DNA of 64,000 nucleotides from Persicaria tinctoria (Eukaryota > Streptophyta > Magnoliopsida > Caryophyllales > Polygonaceae), in assembly GCA_037127255.1 (NCBI GenBank), contig JBANSL010000004.1:27349467-27413466 (forward strand), written 5' to 3'. Position 1 is the first letter of the stretch. Each line of letters opens with the position of its first letter. The notes beneath the pieces were generated by a model that made no database searches, was not told where the DNA came from, and saw only the letters and a program-made list of their open reading frames with translations. This document shows, in pieces, positions 33,468 to 42,307 of this stretch. A program made the translations under genes and the position numbers.

Positions 33468-34862
33468 ATGGCGAACCGCACTCTTAAGGAGCTTTCTGCT
33501 CCCGATCTGGCACAGCAGCCCCTGGCAATCCAATACCCTGCGCTAGCGGAAGGAGTCAATTTTGAGTTGAAGTCAGGGGTAGTTCATCTTCTACCAAAAT
33601 TCCATGGGCTGAGTGGGGAGGACCCCCACAAGCATCTTTCTGAATTCCATAGGGTGGTGGTTGGGATGAAACCAGCGAATGTAACGGAAGAGCAAATCAA
33701 GCTGAGAGCTTTTCCCTTCACTTTGAAGGATGATGCAAATGAGTGGTTCTTCTATCTACCACCTGACTCTATCTCTACATGGGCTGAGATGAAGAGAGTT
33801 TTCCTAGAGATGTACTTCCCTGCAACAAAGCTCAATGCTTTGAAAAGATCAATCAGCAACATTGAGCAGTACGCGACAGAGTCTATACATGAGTATTTTG
33901 AGCGCTTCAAGAAACTCTGCGCCAGCTGCCCATGCCATGGGTACTCCCAAAAGGATCTGGTTCTCTTTTTATTCAATGGGTTGACTGATATAGAGCGCAA
34001 GACGGTGAATTCTGCTTGTGGAGGAAACATGCTGAATAAGACACCTACCGCAGCTTGGGAGGTGTTTAGTGAGCTATCTGAGGGCTCTAGACAGTTCAAC
34101 AAAAGCACTCGGGCTAGGGGTGTACTCGCTGTTGATGCTCCTGTGGTTGCACTTCAGACGGATATGGCAGAGGTGAAGGAGATGATGAAACAATTGATCC
34201 TTGATAGAAATCCTCAACAATTAAAGGCATGTGGTCTTTGCAATCAATTCACCCATCCTATGGACATGTGCCCGCTCATACAGGATCCTAATGTTGAATT
34301 GAATGCCATTGGGAATTTCGCTCAACAAAGGCCTATGCAAGGCAATTATGGAAATCCTGGGTATTTCAACAACAATAATTACAATAGGGGCTATCAGCAA
34401 GGCTATGGGAACTATCAACCCTCTTTCAATCAGCAAGGGGGGCAACAGGAAAGGCCTCAACAACAATATGAACCTCGACAGGGGGGTCAGCAGCAATCAA
34501 ATAGGGATAATGAGGGTACACTGCAGAAACTGACAGAGCGGATGACGACTCTAGAGAAGCAGCAATCAGGTCGGATGACAAATCTTGAGAATCAAATGAG
34601 TCATCTCATTCAAATCTTAAGTGCGAGGAATGCAAACGATTCAGGTAAGCTTCCATCGCAACCGGTTGAGAATCCTAAGGAGAATGTCAGTGCAATAACG
34701 CTTAGGAGTGGCAAGGAACTGATCGCCACAAATCAAAAGGACGATGAGGAGATAGTGGATGAAGAAATAGACATAATCGAAGACGGAAACGGCCGAACAG
34801 TACGCGGGCGCGCCAGAGGTGACGCGGGCGCGCCAGAGGTGACGCGGGCGCGCCAGAGGTGA
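33468..34862 (+). CDS. nested element Gag
   Basis: 464 codons from the ATG at 33468. Residues about 25-200 match the retrotransposon gag core: Phe-x-Gly-Leu-x-Gly-Glu-Asp-Pro, Ala-x-Glu-Trp-Phe, Trp-x-Glu-Met, Phe-x-x-x-Tyr-Phe-Pro, and Tyr-Glx-Arg-Phe-Lys-x-Leu. The C-terminal part is Gln/Asn/Gly/Tyr rich with a Cys-Gly-Leu-Cys knuckle remnant near residue 255 and a short coiled coil near 350-390. The frame ends inside a tandem GC-rich 20-bp repeat (34803-34879), overlapping the protease frame by four bases in a different frame. In related elements gag and pol form one frame, so this junction probably reflects a change in repeat number. Confidence 0.88.
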   Translation: MANRTLKELSAPDLAQQPLAIQYPALAEGVNFELKSGVVHLLPKFHGLSGEDPHKHLSEFHRVVVGMKPANVTEEQIKLRAFPFTLKDDANEWFFYLPPDSISTWAEMKRVFLEMYFPATKLNALKRSISNIEQYATESIHEYFERFKKLCASCPCHGYSQKDLVLFLFNGLTDIERKTVNSACGGNMLNKTPTAAWEVFSELSEGSRQFNKSTRARGVLAVDAPVVALQTDMAEVKEMMKQLILDRNPQQLKACGLCNQFTHPMDMCPLIQDPNVELNAIGNFAQQRPMQGNYGNPGYFNNNNYNRGYQQGYGNYQPSFNQQGGQQERPQQQYEPRQGGQQQSNRDNEGTLQKLTERMTTLEKQQSGRMTNLENQMSHLIQILSARNANDSGKLPSQPVENPKENVSAITLRSGKELIATNQKDDEEIVDEEIDIIEDGNGRTVRGRARGDAGAPEVTRARQR

Positions 34863-34879
34863 CGCGGCCGCGCCAGAGC
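34803..34879 (+). repeat. 20-bp GC-rich tandem repeat at the gag/protease junction
   Basis: Three exact units of gcgggcgcgccagaggtgac and a fourth variant unit (gcggccgcgccagagcc). The same units are found in both LTRs at 32336-32392 and 37747-37823. Twenty is not a multiple of three, so each gain or loss changes the downstream reading frame. Confidence 0.95.
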
Positions 34880-36061
34880 CCGCCGCAGCCCCTTGCGGTG
34901 CCCGCCGCCAGAGAGGGATTTCACGCGGCGCCCGCTGCAGGTGAAACCCAGCAAGTTGCGGCGCCCACCGCACCCTCAGTTGCGCCCGCCGCAACGGTAC
35001 CCGGCGCCGATTCTCCTCTTGGTGAGTTTTCTACATTACCTCTTCCCTCCTCTCCCCCTCTTGTTCCTCCTTCTTCTTCTTCTTCTTCTACTCCTTCTTC
35101 TCCCTTACCTATGGCGGCTCCAAAGCCCATTCCGCCTTTTCCGGAAGCCTTGAAAGACACACGAAGATATGAGAACGATAGGGAAATCTTCGAGACATTC
35201 GGTAAGTGTGCGGTAAACATTCCTTTACTCAAGTTAATTAAGAGCATTCCTAGATATGCTAAATTTTTGAAGGAATTGTGCACCATCAAGAAGAAGCAGA
35301 GACTGAAAAAGAAGGAAAAGGTAAGCTTGAATGAAAATGTCTCTGCTATGTTGCAAAGGAAATTGCCTGAAAAATGTGGAGATCCAGGTATGCTTACAAT
35401 TCCATGTGCAATTGGGAATACTAGATTCAAACAAGCCATGTTAGATCTAGGAGCCTCAATTAATGTTATTTCCTATAACATGTACATGTCTTTGGGTCTG
35501 GGTGCTCTGACTGAGACTGGGGTTACAGTGCAACTTGCTGATCGGTCACAAATCAGGCCAAGAGGCGTTGTTGAAGATGTGTTGGTTATGGTGGATGATT
35601 TGTTTTTTCCGGTTGATTTCTTTGTTCTAGATATGGAGCAGGGAGCCCCTGAAACACCCATTATACTAGGAAGGCCATTCCTGAAAACTGCGAAAACGAA
35701 AATCGATTGTTGTGAGGGTCTATTGACTATGGAGTTTGATGGAAGGAAGATAGAATTTTCTCTCTTTAATCATGCTAAGCTTTCTCCTGAAAATTCCTTA
35801 GATATGCCTATTGCCGACAATACTGATCACAACAATAATTTTCGTGATTTGTTAGAGACACCTAAGGAACATAGTTTATGGAAATTTGAACCTCCTAACA
35901 AATTGAAATCTTTTGTGATTCCAGGACAACCCCCAGACATAGCTCATGGAGAGGAGCTAAGATTAATGGATGAATTTTGGAACAGAAATCTACACCTTTC
36001 AAGGGTGCCCGCATTTGTCAATGAGATGACCGGTGTTGGTGACCCTGGTGGAGGAACATAG
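34859..36061 (+). CDS. nested element aspartic protease region
   Basis: About 400 codons in a frame different from gag. A Pro/Ala/Ser-rich linker comes first. Residues about 175-300 then match a retropepsin-like domain: Leu-Asp-Leu-Gly-Ala-Ser-Ile-Asn (the Asp-Thr/Leu-Gly-Ala active site), and Pro-Ile-Ile-Leu-Gly-Arg-Pro-Phe-Leu later. The ORF then runs about 90 residues without recognisable RT motifs and stops. No separate strong start is seen, so it was probably read as a fusion with gag. One catalytic half-site is normal, since these proteases dimerise. Confidence 0.85.
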   Translation: MTRPRQSPPQPLAVPAAREGFHAAPAAGETQQVAAPTAPSVAPAATVPGADSPLGEFSTLPLPSSPPLVPPSSSSSSTPSSPLPMAAPKPIPPFPEALKDTRRYENDREIFETFGKCAVNIPLLKLIKSIPRYAKFLKELCTIKKKQRLKKKEKVSLNENVSAMLQRKLPEKCGDPGMLTIPCAIGNTRFKQAMLDLGASINVISYNMYMSLGLGALTETGVTVQLADRSQIRPRGVVEDVLVMVDDLFFPVDFFVLDMEQGAPETPIILGRPFLKTAKTKIDCCEGLLTMEFDGRKIEFSLFNHAKLSPENSLDMPIADNTDHNNNFRDLLETPKEHSLWKFEPPNKLKSFVIPGQPPDIAHGEELRLMDEFWNRNLHLSRVPAFVNEMTGVGDPGGGT

Positions 36062-37486
36062 GCCAATCAAGGGCCATCACGTCGAGCCAACGACTTGAAA
36101 CACATGCGCTTCTCGGGAGGCAACCCGAGGTAAGTTTTTCTTTTCTTTTTCCCTTTTCTTTTCCTTCACCCTGATTGTACGTGATTTACTTTTGTTGTCT
36201 TTAATGTTTCATTGAGGACAATGAAAACTTCAAGTGTGGGGGAGAAGAATTATATTTATATAGTGCATATAGTTAAATCATATTTAATTTTCTGCACCAT
36301 GTTTAAGTTTAATTAAGTTGTTGGTTAGTTCTATTGTTGTTTAGTTTTTTTTATTTATTTTAATTTTCGGATTATTAAAAAAAAAAAATTAATTTCGAAA
36401 ATATTAAAATTAGAGCATGCATTGCATTTATATGTGTTTTTCAAATACCCATCTTGCATAGTTTGTCCTCTATTTTAAATTTCAAGCATGATTCATAAAA
36501 ATCCCATGGAGTTCTGGATGTTTTGATTATTATTTCTATTTGATTTTTGTGGAACATGAGCTAGCAAATATAATTGAGCATGTATGATTGAGCTAAAGTG
36601 TGATTGAATCCTAAAAACATGACCCTGTGAGAAGGTTTGGCCTTATTTGAATTCTTTTGCTCAATTGTGTGAATTATTCTCCTAGTGTTGCTACCTCTTG
36701 GCATTGACTGCAGTATCTATTTTTGAAGACCGATGCACATGTTTGTTGCTTGCGGAGTTTATGTTTATATGTTGAATCTTATTATTTGAATTTTTGCATA
36801 TTTAGTGAATAAGGTGGCAATGGTTGATGCACTGAGTAACCGGGTCTACGCATGACACCCATGGGTATGATTCGCGCAAAAAGGTGTTGAAAACTATCCA
36901 CTAGGAAAGAAGCTTGATCATTGAGTAACCAGGTTCATTCATGACACCCATGTTTGTAACTTGCGTCAAAAGGTGTTCAAGTGGAAGTCATAGTAGTAAG
37001 TTGAGGTGTTGATAGACCGGGGCCATTCATGACACCCATGTTTGCGCTTCGCGTAAGGAAAGCACCAAGACAAGAAAAAAGAAAAAAAAAAGAGAAAAGA
37101 AAAACAAAGAAAAAGAAGAAAAAAAAGTGTTGCATGTTATTTTCTTTATTGTGTCCCGCAAGTAATGACATTTCGGTAGAGAATTGGTGATATGGTGGTC
37201 AATGTCTATGAGCTTAGTGCATGATTGGTTTGAGTTGAGAGTTGTACTTAAAAGCCTAAACACATGAGTGAAACACATAATTCTGGTGAGGTTGGATGAT
37301 GTCTACTTCTAAGCTTTGATCACTGGAATACATGCTATGACGTTTGTTTGCTTGGTTTATGTTTTCACCTGCTATGATGTTGCTTTTTGATAATGTTGAA
37401 ACTTGAAGGGATTTCCTGTGGGATACATTGATTCATGTTCATTCTGTCATTGCTTGAGGACAAGCAAAGGTTAAGTGTGGGGGATT
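36062..37486 (+). other. 3' non-coding region of the nested element
   Basis: No ORF is supported. A 'ttgaggacaatg ... aagtgtggggga' motif at 36213-36244 is repeated in changed form as 'ttgaggacaagc ... aagtgtggggga' at 37453-37484. Three degenerate units containing 'catgacacccatg' and 'gcgyaaaaaggtgtt' occur near 36831, 36916 and 37007. Both features are known from Tat/Athila-type elements. Confidence 0.75.
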
Positions 37487-38793
37487 TGATAATGCATATT
37501 TTAGATAGGCATCATAGATATATTTAGTTTAGTTAGGTTGCATTTCTTGCTTGCTTTGTTGTTAAATTGCATCTTGTGTTTATTTTAGAAGAGTTCGGAT
37601 TCTGCGCAATTTTGTGTTTATCTCGCAGATTGAATCAGAACACATTTGGGAGATGCAATGTCTCGAAGAGGAACACACGATACATGGGAAGGAACAAGGA
37701 AGAAAAGAAGCAAGACAAGAGGGGAAGCTCGCAAAGGAAGCATGTGCCGCGGGCGCGCCAGAGTTGACGCGGGCGCGCCAGAGGTGACGCGGGCGCGCCA
37801 GAGGTGACGCGGCCGCGCCAGAGCCGCCGCAGCGGGTCGTGAAGAAAACACGTGCGGCGGGCGCCGCAACCTTGCGGCGGCCGCCGCAGCTGCCGTCAGC
37901 GTGTATGCGCAGCGTTTTGAAAACTTTAAGAAACCCTAGATGTTTTTGCCCATTGGGTGGCCGACTTGGATGTTTTTATTAGGCACTTTTATGTTATTTT
38001 TCATGACTTCGCATTCTATTCTTCCAACCATTAGACTTTTTAGAGATTTTGAGCTATGTCTTCCATGAGGAACTAAACTCATCTATTCTGCCTGCAATTT
38101 GAAGCTTTATTCGGATTGATTGTGAGTTTCTAATTCTCGCTCCTAGTTTCCTATTTGTGAATGCTTCAACTTCTTTGTGCTTGATTGATTATTGATTTGT
38201 TCTATCTTGTCTGGCCAACTCGTTAGATCAATTCAATCGCTAAGGTTTTGTAGATTCCTGATTGTGAACCTTAACCTAAGTGGCAAGCTTGTTCCTTTAG
38301 GGATGATTGAACTAATTGAATGAGTAGGAAGTTGAATGTGTTGTTAAATCCTTCTTTAGGGACTGCAAATACCTTGGCTAATCTCTGAACTTAAAGCTAT
38401 CAATTGGGTTAAATCCTTCTTTAGGGACTGTTCGATTGATAAGGGTTTCTAGGACTGATTGGACTAGTAACTATATTAGGTCGGGACAAGGGCATTCATA
38501 GGAAACATAATAGGACTAGAAGAAGTTACAAGGATCGCTTCAATCCAATAAAGTGGAAAATTGTAGGTGGAATTGCTTCTCATAATTGTCTAAACCAAAA
38601 TTCACTTACTTTGCGTTCGTTACTTTGCTTCAAAACTTTCACACTAAAGCCCCCTCTTTGGTTACTTTAATTAGCACTTAAACCACACTTGATTCATAAA
38701 TTTCCCTGTGGGATCGACCTCTTGCTTATTGCTATACTTGCTTTAGGTTTGAGTTTTCTTTGGCGGAATCAACGACAGGTTTTCCCTCCGCCA
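37487..38793 (+). repeat. 3' LTR of the nested element
   Basis: 1307 bp, about 40 bp longer than the 5' LTR. It has one extra 20-bp GC unit and an extra 'gcgccgcaaccttgcggcg' block near 37860. Otherwise near-identical. Confidence 0.93.
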
Positions 38794-40167
38794 GGTCTCT
38801 TCTCCGAGCTTCAGCTGGCGTGAAGCATAGGCGATAACCCGATCCCTCTGATGCAGAACACAACCCAATCCTGCCTTGGAAGCATCGGTGTAGATCACGA
38901 AGTCCTCACTCCCATCTAGCAAAGCTAAAACTGGTGCAGTCGTCAGCTTCTCCTTCAGAAGCTCAAAGCTGGCCTGACACTCCTCGCTCCAAACAAAGGG
39001 AACATCCTTCCGAGTCAACTGAGTCATCGGTCGTGCGATCCTCGAGAAATCCCGGACGAAGCGGCGGTAATAGCTGGCTAACCCCAAGAAGGAGCGAATA
39101 TCTCGTACATTCTTAGGCACCTTCCAAGCAACGATAGCATCAATCTTCGCCGGATCCACGGCGACTCCAGCGGCAGAAATCACATGACCTAAGAAGGTCA
39201 CCTCCGAAATCCAGAAATCACACTTGATGTACTTCCCATACAGCTGATGCCTCCTCAACGTCTCGAGAACAATCCTCAAGTGCTCCTCATATTCCTCCCG
39301 ACTTCGCGAATAGACAAGGATGTCATCAATGAAGACGACCACGAACCGGTCAAGGTAATCTATGAACACCCTGTTCATAAGTTCCATGAAAGCTGCAGGG
39401 GCGTTGGTCAGCCCAAACGGCATGACCACAAACTCATAATGTCCATAACGCGTCCTGAAGGCGGTCTTCGAAACATCCTCTGCACGAACTCGCAGCTGAT
39501 GATATCCGGACCTCAGGTCAATCTTCGAGAACACCACAACACCCTGTAACTGATCCATCAAGTCGTCGATCCTCGGAAGCGGGTAGCGGTTCTTCACCGT
39601 CGCCCGGTTCAGCTCGCGGTAATCGATGCACAGTCTCAACGAACCGTCCTTCTTCTTCACGAACAGCACCGGAGCTCCCCACGGTGATGCACTCGGACGA
39701 ATGTAGCCCTTCTCAGCCAACTCCTCTAGCTGAGCCTTCAGCTCCGCCATCTCGGTCGGCGCCATCCGATAAGGTACTCGGGAAATAGGCCTGGTGCCCG
39801 GCTCTAACTCGATCGCGAAATCGACCTCTCTCTGCGGAGGCAACCCTGGAAGCTCATCTGGAAAGACATCAGCGAAGTCACATACCACTGGCACATCGGT
39901 CACGCTAGGTCTGCCTCTATCCATCTCGACAGCATAACACCAAAATCCCGTACATCCCTGGTCCAGAAGTCTCGCAGCTCTCACAGCACTGATCAATGCT
40001 CCATTCCTCTTGGGGTCGCTACCCCAGACCTGGTGCTCGGTGCCATCCATCGCCAAAATGGACACGGTCCTCGTCCTCAATTTGATAATCGCCCCGTAGT
40101 GGTCCATCAAATTCATGCCAAGGATCAAATCATAGGTCTGCAGTCTCAGCACGATAAGGTCGGCGGG
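38794..40167 (-). CDS. outer element pol, upstream part: RT and RNase H start
   Basis: 458 codons in frame with gag-protease, but separated from it by a TAG at 40170-40168. RT motifs are complete: Lys-Lys-Lys-Asp-Gly-Ser-x-Arg, Ile-Asp-Tyr-Arg-x-[15 protein letters not shown]-x-Asn-Ala-Pro, and Phe-Ile-Asp-Asp with catalytic Asp pair. Then follow the thumb (Phe-Leu-Gly-His, Arg-Ser-Phe-Leu-Gly-Leu) and the RNase H start (Tyr-Thr-Asp-Ala-Ser). The frame is cut at 38794 by the nested element inside RNase H. Confidence 0.92.
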
Positions 40168-41796
40168 CTACTCACGCTCACCTATACGGACAGGGCATCC
40201 TAAGATCTCTCGACACGTCCTAGCCCTAGCCCCGTCCGGCATACCCACGATATAGGTCGGACCTCTCGTGCAGCTCAGGCTCAGCCTAGCGACGCACGAC
40301 TCTGCTATAAAGCAGTGGGTAGCACCCGTATCGAACAAAATATCCAAACAAGCATCACGGAAATGTATCGTACCTAAGGCACTCGGAGCGGACCGATCAT
40401 CTCCTCTCATCTGAAATACGCGGGGCGGTGGGGGCAGTGCAAAACTGGAACCTCCAGATGTTTGTCCTCTCCCGTAACCTGACCCAGATGGCCCAGCTGA
40501 CGATGATCCTCTACCAGACTCAGACCCCGACGATCCACGACCTCCTCTAACTGATCCTCTGCCACGTCCTCCAGATCTGCCTCTAGCTGATGAGCCACCT
40601 CTCCCCTGGCCCTGGGGATAAGTCAGAAGTGGGGGCTGAGGGGCGGCGGGAAGTCTCGGTGCTGCTGTTGTAGGGGAAGCTCCTCGCAACTGAGGACAAT
40701 GACTAGCTCGATGTCCTAGGGTGTGACAGGTGTAGCATATCGTGGTCCTCCTAGGGCAGTGCTGTAAGGCATGCCCCTCCTCATGACATCCATAGCAAAT
40801 CATGGCTCGAACTGAAATCTCCCTAGGTCGTGCAAATGGCGGGGCCATCGGTACACCTCCGCGGGATCCTCCACGAAAAACTCCTCGGGGTCTCCCATCT
40901 CCCCTCATGTCAGTCGGTCTCGACCTCTTCGCCTCAGGGCGAGAGGGAGCATAAACAGTCTCTGTGAGAATCTTCTGCTGAGCGTACATCTGAACAACCT
41001 CCAGAAAGCGATCAAAGGGGACATCTCCCAGGCTCGATGCATGCAGGAGAACGTCCGGCGGCAACCTCGTAGACAGCATGCGGATGCGGCTCTCGTCGGT
41101 GGGGCAGAGGCGAGCACAATGGACCAGCTCCCTCTTAAACTGACAGATGATCTCAAAAACCGTGCGGGAGGGGTCGTAGGCAGCACGCATGAAGGTAACC
41201 TCTCTCATCGTCTGTGTCCCTGGCGGGCAAAACTCTCGAAGTAGCAGGGTACGAAACTCGTCATAAGTCCACTGTGTCCGCTCGTCCTTACAGGCGAGCC
41301 AGCGTAGAAAAGCGTCCTCTCGGAGAAGACCTGCGGACAGCCGTTGGCGCTCGGAGATGGGGGCACCGATGAAGTCAAGTATGCTGTCAATCTGCTGCAA
41401 CCAAGCCTCTATATCCTCTCCGGGTCCTCCCAAAAAGTGCGGCGGGTTGCAATGGCTCAGTGCTCGAACCCAGTCGACGCGCTTCACAGGGCGCGCGGCG
41501 ACGACGTCTGGCCCTGCCGGCTGGCCGACGGGAATCTCTCTGACCGGCTCCACTGGCTGTCCGGCGGGAATATGAGCCTCTGGTGGAGGGTCTCCGACCA
41601 ATCCTCTCAACATCTCGATCAAGGTCGCTCGATCCATCTGTCGCAGAACCTCCTCCGGCTGGGGAGCCGGGATCTCAGCGTCTCCGGGGCCCTGGGCCCC
41701 ACCATCTACAGCATCAGCCTCAACTCGTCGAGGTCGTCCCCGTCCTCTACGCACCGGGCCCCCACGCCCAACTGCCCCATGTCGTGCATCAACCAT
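40168..41796 (-). CDS. outer element Gag and protease
   Basis: 542 codons from the ATG at 41796 (an upstream in-frame ATG at 41841 also exists) to a TAG at 40170-40168. A basic N-terminus is followed by the retrotransposon gag core (Phe-Leu-Gly-Gly-Pro-Gly-Glu-Asp, Trp-Leu, Arg-x-Phe-x-Pro-Pro-Gly). Two CCHC knuckles follow (Cys-Tyr-Gly-Cys and Cys-Tyr-Thr-Cys types), then a Gly/Ser/Arg-rich linker. The retropepsin has its active site, Phe-Asp-Thr-Gly-Ala-Thr-His. The TAG comes soon after protease, where most relatives read straight through into RT. Confidence 0.92.
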   Translation of the reverse strand: MVDARHGAVGRGGPVRRGRGRPRRVEADAVDGGAQGPGDAEIPAPQPEEVLRQMDRATLIEMLRGLVGDPPPEAHIPAGQPVEPVREIPVGQPAGPDVVAARPVKRVDWVRALSHCNPPHFLGGPGEDIEAWLQQIDSILDFIGAPISERQRLSAGLLREDAFLRWLACKDERTQWTYDEFRTLLLREFCPPGTQTMREVTFMRAAYDPSRTVFEIICQFKRELVHCARLCPTDESRIRMLSTRLPPDVLLHASSLGDVPFDRFLEVVQMYAQQKILTETVYAPSRPEAKRSRPTDMRGDGRPRGVFRGGSRGGVPMAPPFARPREISVRAMICYGCHEEGHALQHCPRRTTICYTCHTLGHRASHCPQLRGASPTTAAPRLPAAPQPPLLTYPQGQGRGGSSARGRSGGRGRGSVRGGRGSSGSESGRGSSSAGPSGSGYGRGQTSGGSSFALPPPPRVFQMRGDDRSAPSALGTIHFRDACLDILFDTGATHCFIAESCVARLSLSCTRGPTYIVGMPDGARARTCREILGCPVRIGERE

Positions 41797-42307
41797 ACTG
41801 TTGCATATTCGAGGTTCAATTAACACCCAACAAAGAAGCACACAGAGACGATTTTAATGATCTTCTTCGGGGAAGATCGCCCTCAGGCCCAATTGGTATA
41901 TAGGAGCACATCAAGCTACCTAATGCCGCTCTTCGAGGAGCGACTGACCGGAGGGGCAAAACCTCGCGATTCTACCTAACTCGCCACTCCAACCACCTTG
42001 TGCAATCTCCTTGGAGTCTTCCGGACCCTCTGTAAAGAGCAAGCTAGTATTTTGCCTACCGTTCCCAACTACACCCAATAGGGGTGGTCTAGCGCCTTTA
42101 CTACCCACTTGTGTTCCCGTTTGGTTGGTTTTTCTCTTTTATTACAAGTCGAGTTCATTACTTAGTCCAATTTCGGTTAGGCATCTTAAGTTCATTTTGC
42201 TCTTTTAAAATACTTCCAAATAATTTGAAAATCATGGGCGGTTTTTAAAAACATACACTCGACCCTTGTGTACCCGAATTGCACAACCTCGGCTCTGATA
42301 CCATCTT
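41797..42307 (-). other. leader and primer-binding site of the outer element
   Basis: The untranslated leader between the 5' LTR and gag. The PBS, tggtatcagagc (minus strand, 42303-42292), matches the 3' end of initiator-type tRNA-Met. Confidence 0.9.

Larger units (their letters stand above)
32072..38793 (+). mobile_element. nested gag-protease-only LTR element (TR-GAG-like, Tat/Athila-like)
   Basis: 6722 bp inserted in the RNase H region of the outer element, with TSD ggtct at 32067-32071 and 38794-38798. LTRs are at 32072-33338 and 37487-38793; they start TGATAATGC and end CCGTCA or CCGCCA. The PBS-like tttggcgccgttgcc starts at 33341 and the polypurine tract 'aagtgtgggggat' abuts the 3' LTR. 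Gag and aspartic protease are present, but no RT, RNase H or integrase is found in 36062-37486. It must have been moved in trans. Its orientation is opposite to its host element. The LTRs differ by about nine substitutions plus two length changes. Confidence 0.92.

Noticed and set aside
34893..35439. Minus- and alternate-frame ORFs over the nested gag/protease
   Set aside because: Shadows of the protease linker; low complexity and no domain.
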